The notes beneath the pieces are model-generated. The model saw only the letters and a list, made by a program, of their open reading frames with translations. It ran no database searches and was not told where the DNA came from. Shown piece by piece: positions 21,353 to 34,222 of a stretch of 64,000 nucleotides of DNA; positions within the stretch are counted from its first letter, which is position 1; each line of letters begins with the position of its first letter. Source of the DNA: Acholoe squamosa. Its lineage: Eukaryota > Annelida > Polychaeta > Phyllodocida > Polynoidae. Location of the stretch: NCBI GenBank assembly GCA_949317995.1, contig OX439043.1, positions 5,634,501-5,698,500 of the forward strand, read 5' to 3'. The position numbers and the translations under genes are program-made.

Positions 21353-24249
21353 CTGAAAGAGAACAAAAAGCACAAGTTATTTTGCTGTAAATTTATCTTG
21401 TAATATGGCAATTTCAAAATTGATTGTCCATTTTAATTTCTCACAGTATTTCATTTTTTTCTTTAATATAATGATCAACACTTACTCAATCTAATGTAAG
21501 CCACAACTGCAAACAGTGTTAAAATCCAACGCTGATTGAACTGGTGACGCTTAAAGTAACTGTCAAAACTGATCTGAGACAGTAGTATCCATATGCATAT
21601 CCAGGGTCACTCTTGTTATTACAAGATGATATCTGTCGAATTTCAAGGGCTAAATTTTTTCCTTGTCTGGAGGTTGTATGTATGCATTTGAAGTAGCTTT
21701 GGGTGCATTTCCTGAAAGCTGAAATGCCAGTACATTTGAGACGTAAACTGGCCAAGGTTGGCACTCTACAATAGTGACATGGTTTGTCATACCGCACAGT
21801 GGGAGTTGAGTTCATTTCATAGGGAATTTATGTCATTTTTAGATATGCAGCAGATCCTTTAGCAAGCCAGCAGGTCTTATAGAGCTCACATAAACGGTTT
21901 TGGTGCACTTGGAATCAAGTCTCTACTCCATTTAGTTACAGAGATATTCATAATTGAAGATTTCTATGACCGTGACCTTGACCTGTGACCTCCATACTAT
22001 AAAAAACATTGAAAGCTTTGAGTGAGTGAGTAATAGATGTTTAAAGCCATTTCGAAAGCTTTGCATCAGTTGTACACTAAACTATCATGAAGTATTAAGT
22101 GTGTGAAAGTATTAGTTTTCTGATAAATGTATCAGTTTTCTGATAAATTCTTGCAAAACAAAGTCTCTGACCTTGACCTTGCCTATAATTTGACCTTGAA
22201 TGGTGTTCAAGGTCATGCAAACCCTGTGTAAAGTCTCCAAGTTTGTTTCTAATGATAGCACATTATTATTGAGTACAATCAAGGGAAGTATAATGATTCT
22301 GGACCATTTGACCTTAAAAGCAATTAATGGTGACCTTTGACATTGAGCCAAGGTCAAGGTCAACCTCATGCACCAAGCTAGCATCAGGAACTTATACAGA
22401 CTGTCTCCGAAAATTTCATGCCAAAATATTTGACGTTTTTTTAAATATACTAATATTAAGATCCTTACATTTTGCTATTCTGGCTCGCTCCAATGGATGT
22501 GATCCCTAAGAACCAGGAAATGTGCCACATTTGAGGTTCCTTAACTATTGGGAGGTTGTCACCAAATAAGGCCAAATCTCTGACGTTCAAATGCAAATAT
22601 CTCAGCGAATAATAGGAGTAGAGACTTGATTCTAGGTGCATTGGAATCCTCTGACCAAGCTCTATCCGATCTGCTAGTTGGCTAAAAGATCTTAGTCACT
22701 GGGCGCGACTCAGTTAAGGACTGAGTCGCTGGGACTGGCATACCTAAAACTTTCAGGTGCTCTAGAAACAGCAAGTTTCTAAGAATAACATTTGACAGAA
22801 ATGAATCCCCAACAATCAGCTTATGATATTGACAAGAGTACCACCTTAGTTTTGCTGTCTGTGAGTGGGAAGAGCGTCTTTTGTTGGAAACTTTTGGATC
22901 GCACCCTTTTCCAAGATTTGGCACATGCCGTGTGGGTTGCAAGGGTAGCTATCAGCAGGTGCATTTTCTGCCAGACAGGAAGTCAATCTCCACACTCCAA
23001 GCAGATTCTCATGAATAACATTATTTCATGAATAACACCTCTGTTGTGAGACCTGAAACCACATCCAACATGGCGACCTTGGCAGCTAAACTTGATATGA
23101 AGTCTAACAGATTTGCGAGAACCAAATAATCTGGGCCCCCGTATTAAAGGCATCTCACAAAATGGCAACAAACATGTCCTAGGAAGCCATCTTTAAGAGG
23201 AAAGCGACATAAAAAAATTATGTCCTACAATTCCAGCCACCTGACAAATGTGCCCTATGCAGGAAGCCTGACTCTCCCGTCAGGACAAAAGGATCTGGGC
23301 CATATTTAAAAATCACATGAACTCCCTAACATTGTAAGTATGTCAGCGTTGGGGCTGATATGAGCCTGGACTGCGTCATGGAAAACTGTGCCAGGCTTGG
23401 ATGGTTTGTGCAGGGACAGGTCTCAGTGATCAGCTTATAACCATGGGAAATATTGGAGGGTTTACCTGATTGAGAATTTGTACCCCAAGTACACAAAATT
23501 TCCTTCGATTTAGTGTATGATTTTTTTCACAACTCTAATTAGTTAATTAATTGTCACCTTAATTAGGTCAATGTAATCAATACCCCCTGATCAAATACAT
23601 GAAGGAATATAGGAAGTCATTCAAAAACATATACGGCACATGGCTATTGTATTATTGACCAATGGGAGGCATCCCTGGCATATACTGCGGAGTCGGGGGC
23701 TGAAGGTGTTAGTCATAGTGGCGTCGGGGTCTAATGGCAGCCCCCAGCTGATAATGGCTATGTGAGCTATAGAAGAGGTAGTATATGGTCTTAGCATCAT
23801 CTCTGCCAAATATGAAGAAAATCTATCGTTGAGCACATAGTTTTCTAGGATCAGCAGTAATTTGTAATTGATAATTTCTGCCCAAATTAAGGGATTTTAC
23901 TAACTTTTATCTTTAAAAATTGATATTTCCACTTCTTTTGGTCAGAATCACCTGGGATGAACTGCATTGTGTTGGCAAAATGCCAGGCTTTCAGGGGATG
24001 TAAGCTTTTCCATGATACATCAAGTTTAAAAATCAGACTAAAATCATGGAAAGGTCACACATGTTCCTTCTTTGTACCGTTTAAAATGATGACGAAAAAA
24101 ATGCCCACTTTTGATCATGAAAACTACCATAACTTCCTCAATTTTCACTTTAAATGAAAAATTCCAAAAGCATATTATTACTAACATGTGTCTCTAAAGG
24201 CTGTGCTAAAAGCTAAGCGATCAGACAGCTTTTCAATTTTTAGTGACAT
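21353..24249. other. no supported gene; repeat-like segments
   Basis: At 21940-22390 there are several TGACCTTGACCT-type runs common in molluscan repeats. A cysteine-containing minus-strand frame at 21815-21519 (CRVPTLASLRLKCTG segment) lacks recognisable splice sites. A diverged family F end (TGGCACTCCTA) sits near 21175, just outside this block. Nothing else is assignable. Confidence 0.35.
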
Positions 24250-24257
24250 ACCTAAAC

Positions 24258-26292
24258 TAGCGAAGTCAGCCAAACCACGGGACCCGGGAATCATATCTGC
24301 CACTATGCTAAACATGCATCACTAAAACAGGGATTTCTCAGCCCCTAATTATCAAAATATTACTTGGGTGGTATCTACGAAAAGATAAGAATCTCATCTA
24401 TGTAATGGTAAATAATATTTCCTCAAAGGATTTGATTGTGTTGTCTTTAGAGGTATGGAAATGTGGTTGAAATTGAGATTCTGTCAGGGCACCCTGCGGT
24501 AGCAACTTGAATGACCATGCACTTATTGCAGAAATACATAGATATTGCTTGTTTGTAACAAAGTAAGAGATGATACAGTGTTATATCCTTATGGCCAACA
24601 TCTAAACCTACATTTTGAGGGGTTTTCCTCAAATATTAACCCAGAATTAAGGGCAGGGCGTTCTTGCAAACATATACAACTTTGAGGCCATTTTGCCATA
24701 AAAATATTGATTAAAGAAGCTATCAGAAGATACAGGGCTTTTCTACAGTATTTCTTTAACCCAGATATGGTCAGTCCATATAGATACATAGCTGCGAATT
24801 TCTGCGATTTTTAATCTGCTGAATGCATTTTACCAAAAAAACTCAAGAAAATTTATTTAAAACTTTAATTTCAGCTTGAAATTTAAAATACTTTTACATC
24901 TAGTAATTTGATGCCACTCACATACATTAATCTGCCGAAATTTAGCTTTAGGAAGGTATTATTTGTTAGTAGATTGGCCTATTCAATCAGAAGTTATCAG
25001 CAATTATGTAGAACAATACCCGAATGCCCCACGCGCAGTGCATGTTTAATGGTCGGTCTTATCTTAGGGATGGGCACCCAAAATTAAAATTTTAACCATC
25101 CAATCGAGAAATTATACCCTAGAAAGAAGAAATCTTTGCCAACATTATGCTTTTTGAATAAATGTAATACAGTAACTAGAAGAGAAGCAATGCATTTTTG
25201 AATATAAAAAAGTTAGGAGTATTTTCTGTCACCTTTTCCTGGTCAATATCAGCTCAGTGAGGGAAAATTAGGTCAAATCATGCCTCACTGACCACACTCA
25301 CTGAGTGGTGCATTTTTGACATTATCTCTTGTAAATGCTCATAATTTTGTAACAGTTTAAGTTAGAGAGAAGCCAGTCACATCAGTGGACAGAAAACAGT
25401 TTGGTGGTTCTGGGGGTATAATTTTTTTTATGATTTGATATGGAGAAGTCTATCATATTTTGATGGAAACTCAAAATTCCCTGTGGTGGAGTAAAATCAC
25501 ACAGGTCAGTTTTGTGGAATTTTAAGCAAAATATGCTGTTACTGTTTTACTTCTAGCACTTTTCAGCACACAGATAGATAGGAATAGATTTTAGATTCTT
25601 GTAGAAGACAAAATTGCGGACATTTTGGTTGTAGTTCTAAAAGGTGAATAAATACTTTGAAATTTCAAAAAAATGGTTAAAAATCTGAATTATTTTTTTC
25701 CAATTTGAAAATTTCAAAAACTCTATTTTTCCACATTAGCCAGGAAGCTTGATATCTTAAGTTTCAAATTGCTCCAAAAAGCATGTTATTTGGTAAAGAA
25801 CTGTAGGAATTACAACAAATTTAGTAACTGATGTCAGGGTCAGAGGCACTCCGGTCAGAGCAAACATTGTCATTTGAAAACTTCATCTATAAAAAAACTA
25901 CACATCCAACAAGAAAATGCCTATGCCATATTCCTATTCTATGGGTCTTTTTACATAACATACCAAAAGATGGTATTTTTCCATGGAACAGAAGTAACAA
26001 AATTCAGGTTTTGAAATTGCTCTATTTACTATAGTGACAGAGAGGCAGCGTTCAGCAGTAGCTGCTGGCGCCCATCCCTACTTTAAAATATCTGATAATT
26101 TCACCATGATATGCAGGGCAGCAAATGGCAGAATAATTTTTACTATACAAATGTATAAAGTGTTATAGAAAGGCTTCTAGTAGGGGTATCAACTTGATTC
26201 AAAAACCTATGAACTCTATATTTTAAGCCCTTTCATTTGATATAGAATTTGGTTAGTTCTGTTGATGTCATCTTATTTGACTGACTTCGCTA
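24258..26292. mobile_element. hAT-like element (family H), 2 kb, with nested element
   Basis: Left end TAGCGAAGTCAG and right end CTGACTTCGCTA are exact inverted repeats. CCTAAAC lies directly outside both ends (24251-24257 and 26293-26299), a 7-bp match to a target duplication of 7-8 bp. No transposase is readable. Family G copy 1 is nested inside. Confidence 0.75.
25065..26080. mobile_element. TAGGGATGGGC element (family G), copy 1, nested
   Basis: Starts TAGGGATGGGCACCC and ends GGCGCCCATCCCTA. It is about 1,016 bp and aligns over its whole length with 26318-27331. No clear target duplication is seen here. No conserved coding frame between the copies. Confidence 0.7.
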
Positions 26293-26317
26293 CCTAAACA
26301 TTGGGTAGTGCAGTAAT

Positions 26318-27331
26318 TAGGGATGGGCACCCATAAATTAGATTTTGTACCATCCAATTGAAAATTATGCCCTCGGAAAGAAGAAATCCGTGCCAACTCA
26401 ATGCTTTTTAAATAAATGTAATAGAGTGATTAGAAGAGAAGCAGTGCATTTTTGAATAAAAAAAAGTTAGGAGTATTTTCTGTCACCTTTTTCAGGTCAT
26501 TATCAGCTCTGTGAGGGAAAATTAGGTCAAGTCAAGCCTCACTGACCACACTCACTGAGTGGTGCATTTTTGACATCATCCCATATAAATGCTTATAACT
26601 TTCTAACAGTCAAGGTTACAGAGAAAACAGTCATACCAGAAGACAGAAAACAGTTTAGTGGTTCCAGGGGTATAAATTATTTTGTGATTTGACATGGAAA
26701 AATGTATCATATTCTGATGGAAACTCAAAATTCTGTGTGGTGGAGTAAATTCACTCAGGTCAGATTTGTGCAATTATGAGCAAAATATGATGTTACTCTT
26801 TTTCTTCGAGCACTTTTGAGCACACAGATATTTAAGAACCAGTTGTAGATTCTTGTAGAAAACAAAATTGCGGACATTTTGGTTGTGGTTTTCAAAGGTA
26901 CCCCAAAAATTTCTAATTTCAAAAAAATGGTTAAAAATTTGAAATATTTTTATTCAATTTTAGATTTTACAAAATTCTGTCTTTCTTCATTGGCCAGGAA
27001 GCTTGATATTTTAAGTTGAAATTGGTTTTTAAAGTGTGTTATTTGACAAAGAATTGTAGGAATTACAACAAATTTGGTAACTGATGTCGGGGTGAGACTC
27101 ACCCCGGTCACATCAAACATGGTCATGTATATACTTGACGTTTTAATAAACTTGACATCCCACAAGAAAATGCCTATGATATTCATATTCTATGGGTCTT
27201 TTTACATAACATACCAAAAGATGGTATTTTTCCATGGAACAGAAGTAACAAAATTCAGGTTTTGAAGTTGCTCTATTTACTATAGTGACAGAGAGGCAGC
27301 GTTCAGCAGTAGCTGCTGGCGCCCATCCCTA
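26318..27331. mobile_element. TAGGGATGGGC element (family G), copy 2
   Basis: Same ends and length as copy 1. It is flanked by CAGTAAT on both sides (26311-26317 and 27332-27338). Ends and duplication length fit a hAT-type element. The interior shares long stretches with copy 1, such as CTCACTGACCACACTCACTG and ACATAACATACCAAAAGATG. Confidence 0.75.
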
Positions 27332-27469
27332 CAGTAATGCGGCCAAAACCGAAAGTGCACAGGGAGTGTCAGAAACAGTGATCAAACACGCGGTTTACTG
27401 AGTGAAGACATCTAATATTACGCCGGCAGCACAACGTACATCTAAACCATCTATGTATACATCTCTTAC

Positions 27470-27495
27470 CTTAAAGGTCTTTTTCGTTTGGGCAT
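27470..27495 (-). CDS. candidate first coding exon, MPKRKRPL...
   Basis: On the minus strand ATGCCCAAACGAAAAAGACC opens a basic N-terminus (MPKRKRPL) that stops in phase 2 at TTTAAG|GTAAGAG, a strong donor. The preceding 100 bases are GC-rich and contain ACTTCCGG, an ETS-family motif common in metazoan housekeeping promoters. The basic run resembles a nuclear localisation signal. Downstream exons were not found with confidence in the repeat-rich sequence to the left. The product is unknown. Confidence 0.45.
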
Positions 27496-27534
27496 CTCAA
27501 GGCTAAATTGTTCGTCAGAAACTCATCTCACTCC

Positions 27535-27640
27535 TTCTTCCCGCTGTTTACCCCGGAAGTGAGGAATGGCCGAACTTCCTGTTAGTGTGGGCGCGTGCCG
27601 TGAGATGTCAGCACAATCACCGGATAACAGGCAAGATTTC
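27535..27640 (-). promoter_or_regulatory. candidate TATA-less promoter with ETS motif
   Basis: A locally GC-rich stretch includes CCCGGAAGTGAGG on the plus strand (ACTTCCGG on the minus) and GGGCGCGTGCCGTGAG. It lies immediately upstream of the candidate first exon. Function is inferred from motif and position. Confidence 0.35.
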
Positions 27641-27699
27641 CCGCCAATGGGCCCAGCCCCGACTACCGTAGTCTGTATGGTACGTGCCAGACTGTATCA

Positions 27700-28767
27700 C
27701 TAGGCCGGGGGCTGATAGGGCCCACCATGCACCCCCCCCCCCACATCCCAAAGCGACGGGTATTTTTTTGATCCTTAGGGTCCCCTGAACAAGATTCAAA
27801 ATGTTAACATTAATTATCTTGGGATGCACTACCGGTTTTGGCTCATTATCCATGTGCGGGTTCAGACCACTTTTGGGTCAATTTTTATACCATGTTATTC
27901 AAGGGGTATGCTCAATCCCCAAGCTCTAAGACTATCTTACCTTGTCTGGATCCTGAAGCTTTTGTTCTTGTTGGAAAGAAGACATAATAAGCTTTTCATT
28001 AAGCCTTAATACATGTTTTTAAGCTCAGATTTGAGTGTATCAGACAGTCGGGAAGACGGAAGATTGAAATTACAAAGTTCCTTTTTTTACTGAAAATCTT
28101 AAATGCGCTCCAGATACATGTATAAAACTTGCCCTTATCCACATCTAAAAATTTTTTTTTTTTTTGGGGGGGGGGGTCATTTTGCAAAATCAGTTCTAAG
28201 TGGAGGAGGGGGGGGTCATGATCATTTTTGTCATAGTGGTGCAGGGATATTGCCAGGGCCGCGCCCTGCGCCTTACGTGCATTTATATCTAAAATGGCGC
28301 ATTAAATGGAACCTATTGTGTGCCATTTGGCCCATCTCTCTGCCCCTGGTCTAGGGCTTTCAAAAACTGAAAGAATTTTGTAAAAATTCCTATTAGAACC
28401 AGAGTTATTGAACAAAATGTCCCATGATATAACTGTTAAAGTTTTAGGTCCAAGAGCGTAATGAAAGCTCTTCAAATTCACAGCTAAAATCTCAACAATG
28501 CATTGTTAGATGAGCATAGGGTGGATTTGGCATGAGACAGACACATACCTTGGACCCTAAAATTTTATATAGAGGAGCTAAATCAGACTGGTATCAATGT
28601 TAAATGAAAGTTCATGTATGCTACTTAATGTTTATGAACATCCAACATCCGACTCTAGGTGAAATTTAACTTTTCCATTTCCCTTAATTTGATTAAAGAT
28701 ACGGGCTTGCTGGTTCATTGAAAATCTTTTATTGATAATTTGATATAAAGCCCCAACTCTCCTCTTT
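27700..28767. other. no gene seen
   Basis: C- and G-homopolymer tracts (27727-27742, 28153-28178, 28202-28217) and AT-rich unique sequence. A family F-like fragment (GAAAGAATTTTGTAAAAATT) is near 28370. No exon evidence. Confidence 0.4.
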
Positions 28768-28922
28768 AAAGGGGGACTAGCACAGCAAATTTCAACATTG
28801 GTACCGGATCAAAGATGATTGATAAATCCGCAGGAACCAGCTAAATATTTCTCATTGGTCAAGGGGTAGCCACGTGATCTAATAACGTGGGTATGTCTTA
28901 GCCGTGCTAGCCACCCTTTAAA
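28767..28922. mobile_element. 155-bp MITE with AAAGGGGGACTAGCAC ends
   Basis: The left end AAAGGGGGACTAGCAC is matched in reverse complement by GTGCTAGCCACCCTTT at the right, next to TTTAAA on both sides. Interior motifs (CATTGGTCAAGGGGTAGCC, CACGTGATC) resemble a reversed segment near 8690. Non-coding. Confidence 0.65.
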
Positions 28923-29734
28923 TGGGTGTCTTCATATTAGATATAACTGCAATGGTTTTAAACTGATTTCCACAAAAAGAAGGGCCCATATTCAGACTGC
29001 AATTTACTGTCCGGAACTAGTGAATCTACCCTAACATTTACTGTGGTAAATACCCTTGTGAACAAGTAAGACCATTTCACTCCCTACACTAATTAAGGCC
29101 ACACTTTCTTTTCTTTTGTTATTGACTGATAAAGATAACAGTGAAGAACTACACTTTTTTTAATTTTCATTAGATAGGTTAAAGACAGCCCCCCCCCCAA
29201 TGACTGTTAAAATGTTTTCTTATATGACCTGTGAAAACCTTTTGACCCTCAAGTGTAGGAAATCCTACAGTCTGTAATAGATATAGGAGAAATCATATCC
29301 CTGCTTATACGGGGGAATTTATGTATTACTACTGTAACACTCACCTATCAAATATCTAATGTGTTCATTAATATTCTGTTATACATTGTCAAAAGCCCCA
29401 TATTCTGCACCTTGTGTGCAGGAAGGGCCCTTTTAAGATTATGGATTAAAAAAGAACACACTTTTCATCTGAAGTATGAAAGTTTAGAATTATCTACATG
29501 AATAATATGCTGCAGCCTATATACAGGGTTTTACAGTACTTTACTTTCGGAAATTTTGGAACAGTGAATCCCTACTTTATGACCCATAATGTATCTAAAT
29601 GGCACATCAATCTCTCCAGAAGTGCGCCATTGGCTCATTACCAAAAGTCCTGGCAATATCCCTGGTGGTGGGAGGTCCCAAATAAATATGCCGATCCAGC
29701 AAAATCCATCATTATCATGGTCAGCGCTTGGTAG

Positions 29735-30155
29735 GCTGACTATGGTCACTGGTGACAGAAAGTCAGCCTTTCAAAGGCTGACCTTGGTCACCAGTGACAG
29801 AAAGTCAGCCTATCAAAGACTGACTTGTCACTGGTGACAGAAAGTCAGCCTATCGAAGGCTGACCTTGGTCGCCAGTGACAGAAAGTCAGCCTATCAAAG
29901 ACTGACTGGTCACCAGTGACAGAAAGTCAGCCTATCAAAGACTGACTGGTCACCAGTGACAGAAAGTCAGCCCATCAAAGACTGACTGGTCACCAGTGAC
30001 AGAAAGTCAGTCTATCAAAGACTGACTGGTCACCAGTGACAGAAAGTCAGCCTATCAAAGGCTGACCTTGGTCACCAGTGACAGAAAGTCAGCCCATCAA
30101 AGACTGACTGGTCACCAGTGACAGAAAGTCGGCCTATCAAATGCCAACCATAGTC
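29735..30155. repeat. ~40-bp tandem repeat, about 10 units
   Basis: Units contain GTGACAGAAAGTCAGCC and TATCAAAGACTGACTGGTCA, alternating two spacings because some units read GGCTGACCTTGGTC instead of GACTGACTGGTC. The start is near a GGTAGGCTGACTATGGTC variant. No stable coding frame. Confidence 0.95.
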
Positions 30156-30954
30156 AGTCTGGAATTAGCACATGCAGTATCAGGAAGGGGATGGAAAAAG
30201 TGCTCTAAAATATTCAATTTCAAGTCTGGGTGGATTGGAAAGTAGACAAATTGGGTAATGTCAGACAGTTGAAATAATCACAAAATTCCAAGTATTAGTG
30301 GTTCAAAAGTGCTCACAATTAAGCCCATGTTAGCACCCCTTTCCCCCAGTTTTAAACTAGAGCTTTCTCTGCCTCTCTACAGGAGTAAGGGGGAGTAAGG
30401 GAGGCAGAGTTCCTCAGCCTAAGCCCCGACAAGAGGCTTCAGTACCGGGTAGTCGAAGCGCATAAATTTTTTCTCTCAAAAACTGACCCTAGGTTAGAGG
30501 GATTTTGGTAAAAAAGTACCACATTTTTGAGCAAGTTTGTCAAAAATTGACACGAGGGATGACTTTTGTAAAAAAAAAAAAAAAAGGACCCTTGTTCAGA
30601 GGGATCCCCCCCCCTAAAAAAAAAACAGGTTTAGAGGGATTTTGCTCAAAAAAGTACCTTTGCCAGCCGCACACTTGTGTATCTCAAACTTATGAAGTGT
30701 CCCCCTCCCTCCCCCCAGGCTTTTACCCCACACTGAAAACCCTCCAGATCTTTAAACTCGTCAGATTGAGGACCTATAGTCATCAGGAGAATTACAGACA
30801 GAGGGCAGCACCTTACAGGGAGTGAAATCCCTCAGTATACCTCTCCCAGGTATAAGTCTATGGCATTATTTTGACAATATGTGACAAACTCACAAGGTGG
30901 CAGGTATGTGCCACTCATGTTTGATGATCAGGCCTTCAGTTTTCAACTGAAGGT

Positions 30955-31200
30955 CTTCACCGCTGAGGAATTAAGGTGCTCAAGTTGACGATACCCAAAT
31001 CTACAGCTTTGGGTAGTCAGATTGAGCACCCAAGGTAGTCAGCACCAATGTTGTCACTCTAACAACATTATGTAATAGGTTTGACTACCTTGGGTCAGTG
31101 TGTTGACCTAAACCGATCAGGTTGACTACCCTGGGTGCTCAATCTGATGACCCAAGGTTGTAGATTTGGGTATCGTCAGTCTGATGACCTTGGGAATTTC
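30955..31200. mobile_element. palindromic MITE
   Basis: Left arm GACGATACCCAAATCTAC and TCAGATTGAGCACCCA. The right arm has the reverse complement, GTAGATTTGGGTATCGTC and TGGGTGCTCAATCTGA. The inner loop contains CAACATTATG. Non-coding, could fold as a hairpin. Confidence 0.75.
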
Positions 31201-31739
31201 AGTGCAGCCTTTCTACATGGAGGGTAAAATGCCCTACTCTTTTGTCAAACTAGCTAATTTATGTGTTATTAGCATATCTTACCTTATTCTACCCTGTCAT
31301 CGCTTGAACTTCAATATGAAATATCTAAAATGCTACTTTAGATGATTTACAATGTCCAAATCTTAGTAGTAGTTCATGAAGATTATCTTTAGCTTCTTTT
31401 TCTATGACAAGAATCTAAATGAAGCATTTATGCCAATTATGATGCTTTTTTACGTCTATGTCGGCCTTTTACCACAAAGGCTGTGGGCCTTTTACCCCAG
31501 CCTCAAGACGATGGTGTAAAAGGCCCACTTTTTTGTACGCATGCTTCATTGTAACATTCTATGAGGCAGGGCTGTCAAGCTTTTGCACATAAAGAAAATA
31601 TGATTCCATCCTTTGATTAATGTAAACAGTATTCTGTAAGTAGCAATAAATCTCTTAGAAATGGCACATTTGTAATTTAAGGGCATCTAACCCCACCCTA
31701 CCTAAGGAAGGCAATCACACAGATTAAGTTAATATAACG

Positions 31740-31745
31740 TTTATT
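31740..31745 (-). terminator. poly(A) signal for alternative ferritin A 3' end
   Basis: AATAAA on the minus strand about 280 bases beyond the stop codon of exon 5' (32023). No closer match is seen. It would allow the second 3' cassette to end its own transcript. Confidence 0.4.
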
Positions 31746-32022
31746 GTCATTTGTATTCATGTAAAATAATAGCTCTCCCTCCTGGGCTCTCCATCTGTGA
31801 AACTAATAATCCTATAACTTCCATACTACAATCATTCAGACGTTTTACCTTCAACCACCTTTACATATTTTAAAGAGTGTTTATTTGCATAATTTCCTGA
31901 TGGTTATTAAGTTATTGAATAATATTCAATAACTTTTGTAATTCACACTGGTAAATGATTTCGACATAATTATGTTTACTCATATTACAACACAATGAAA
32001 TATAATTATAATAAGGTGATGA

Positions 32023-32175
32023 TTATGATCTTTTCCCACTGTGGAGTTCTTCATCAAATATCGTCCATCCGATCGTGTCTCCCTCTAGTCGAGTCATGAC
32101 ACTCACCCAGTCCGACAACTTCTTAGCTGAGTCCACCTGCTCTGTCAGGAATTCACTCTCCAAGTAGTTTTGTAG
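32023..32175 (-). CDS. secreted ferritin A, alternative terminal exon 5'
   Basis: The acceptor GTTGTCCAACAG is followed by 50 codons and TAA, the same length and phase as exon 5 (34463-34311). By eye about 39 of 50 residues match, and most changes are conservative. It includes [15 protein letters not shown], which carries the ferroxidase Gln (human H-chain Q141 position), and ends DEELHSGKRS. With 32608-32730 it forms a second complete 3' cassette of the ferritin gene. It may be an alternative terminal exon or a remnant of a partial tandem duplication. The lack of any stop or frameshift argues that it is expressed. Confidence 0.8.
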   Translation of the reverse strand, partial: LQNYLESEFLTEQVDSAKKLSDWVSVMTRLEGDTIGWTIFDEELHSGKRS

Positions 32176-32607
32176 CTGTTGGACAACGGGGAAGGGTACT
32201 ATATTTACTTGGCAAACAAGGTATTTCAAACATTTGCAAACGTTTAAAATTATGTGGTTTTGGTAAAAGAAGTTTGTGAAAAACGTTTTTCTTATGTTAA
32301 AAACGTTTTCACATTAATAATTTTTTCCATCTTATATAGAAGAATCATCAGGGGTGGTCTGGGGGGGGGGCACAGCGAAGAAAATAAATTTGATCTATAG
32401 GGGACACAGCCAGCATTCCCCACCATATTTCCTACAGTTAAGAGTTTAACCAGGGCCCAATTTCAGGGGGTCTAGGGGGGCACTTGCCCCTCAGGCGACC
32501 CCTGGATCCGCTACTGATCACTTTGATCCACAGCTTTGACGAGAAATTACTTTTGGATATATTTTGTTGTTGATCACTAGGTGGAATATAAAAAGATAAA
32601 CTCTTAC

Positions 32608-32730
32608 ATGCGGATCATTCTTTTCTTGTGCCATCCAGTGAATGTCCAGCAGTTGGTTGTTGACGCGTTTCTCCAGATTTAGTGCCTCTTTCAAACCATG
32701 CAGTGGTGTCTGCCACTCAGTGGCTACGGC
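32608..32730 (-). CDS. secreted ferritin A, alternative exon 4'
   Basis: The acceptor ACTTTGCAG precedes 41 codons ending at CAT|GTAAGAG, with exactly the length, phase and splice-site sequences of exon 4 (35217-35095). About 36 of 41 residues match ([20 protein letters not shown] versus [20 protein letters not shown]). It contains the ferroxidase Glu in NLEKRVNNQLL (E107 position) and the ferritin segment LLDIHWMAQEKNDPH. No copies of exons 1-3 are seen near it, so it can only make a ferritin by splicing from exon 3 of the upstream gene or by another unseen start. Confidence 0.8.
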
Positions 32731-33399
32731 CTGCAAAGTCCAAACATAAGGTGAGGCTCCACTACGCGATTTTTTGGTACAGTCTCACATAGTTTTATCC
32801 CTATAGTGCTTATATTGTAAACATGAGATTCAAAATTGTAAACATGAGATATCAGGGGTCATTTCATGGGTGATCTCTCTCCTTGTATGCCATATTTACA
32901 AACTAACCTACAAGACTCTGTGATTGGGCGGGAGTTCAATATATAAGCATCAACACAGCAAAATATAGATAACAACACAGCTGTTACACAGATCGCAGGG
33001 TCTTGTACTGTAAAAATCAAACCTGTCTGATATTGAGTTGCAGAGAGTCATCAGTGTGAAAGTCTGCAATATTTACATTAGGTCAACTTAATTTAGCAAA
33101 CAAAAACATCCTTTGGCAACCAAAATATGCCTGAGATTGTACACAAAGCCTTCCCCACATAAACAGAAAGCTCTCTCAATCTTCTATTTACACCTTGAAA
33201 TAATAACAAATACCACTCTATAATCTGTGTTTGTGTCTGCAACTGCAAAGTATGAATAAAGATCTACTTTCCACTGGCTTAGGTGAAAAGTTTGTTTATA
33301 CTGGGTTGGCACCTGAATATGTTACCATATATAGACTTAGCACCTACATAGTTTAGATGTATAATTTGTGCTACAAGATTTGAATGAGAACTTTGCATC

Positions 33400-33615
33400 T
33401 ACAAAGTCTAAATAAAGGCTTTGCTGTACGCACACATGCGAAGCCTAAATAAAGACTTTGCATGCACACCTGCAAAGTCTAAATAAAGGCTTTGCATGCA
33501 CACCTGCAAACTCTAAATAAAGGCTTTGCATGCACACCTGCAAAGTCTAAATAAAGGTTTTGCATGCACACCTGCAAAGTCTAAATAAAGGCTTTGCATG
33601 CACACCTGCAAAGTT
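33400..33615. repeat. 34-bp intronic tandem repeat related to exon 4 acceptor
   Basis: Five to six units of CACCTGCAAAGTCTAAATAA plus AGGCTTTGCATGCA. On the minus (transcribed) strand each unit reads CTTTATTTAGACTTTGCAG, which has the form of a 3' splice site. Diverged single units extend to about 33240 and 33970. It lies in the 1.6 kb between exon 5 and exon 4'. Confidence 0.9.
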
Positions 33616-34222
33616 TGAATACACAGCATTGGGACTGGCAAGTTTCTAATCAGACTTTGCATCTGTATTTAATTTGTCAAAATATAAACTATACTGCAAA
33701 TTGTGATGGTTTATGTTTCAAATTATCTGAATTGCAAAATGTGAATATATCCATACTATTTTGCAACCTAAAATGTACTCTTTTAATATATATCTGATTT
33801 ACGATCACATACAAAGCCTACAATTTGAATTCATGCAATCAACTTTGTCGAAGCAAATACGGCTGCAGATCAAAAGTAAATAGTTTGGGACTTATCGAAT
33901 CTATAAAGCAATAAGCGTGAAGAAAGCACTGCAAGGGGCCATATCTCAACATAGGCATAGCACCTACAAAGTCCATTAAATATTAATATAGCATTTTAAG
34001 CAAAGTTTGAATTCATCAAAAAAGATAATGTCCACACCAGCCATTTTGTTTTTATCATATTTATTGTTTGTAAAAAAAAAAAAAAAAAAAAAAAAAGAAA
34101 AAAGAATTGTATACGACACACCACGTCTTACTTACAGTAGCTGTTATTTGCTGCTCAGAAATTATAATAAAATATAAATCTTCTCATAAATTGGATGACA
34201 TAAAGCATAGCCAGTCAGATTC

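Noticed and set aside
21519-21815. Cysteine-containing 98-codon minus-strand frame
   Set aside because: Looks somewhat coding-like, but no acceptor or donor fits and no family is recognised; not strong enough to list as a gene.
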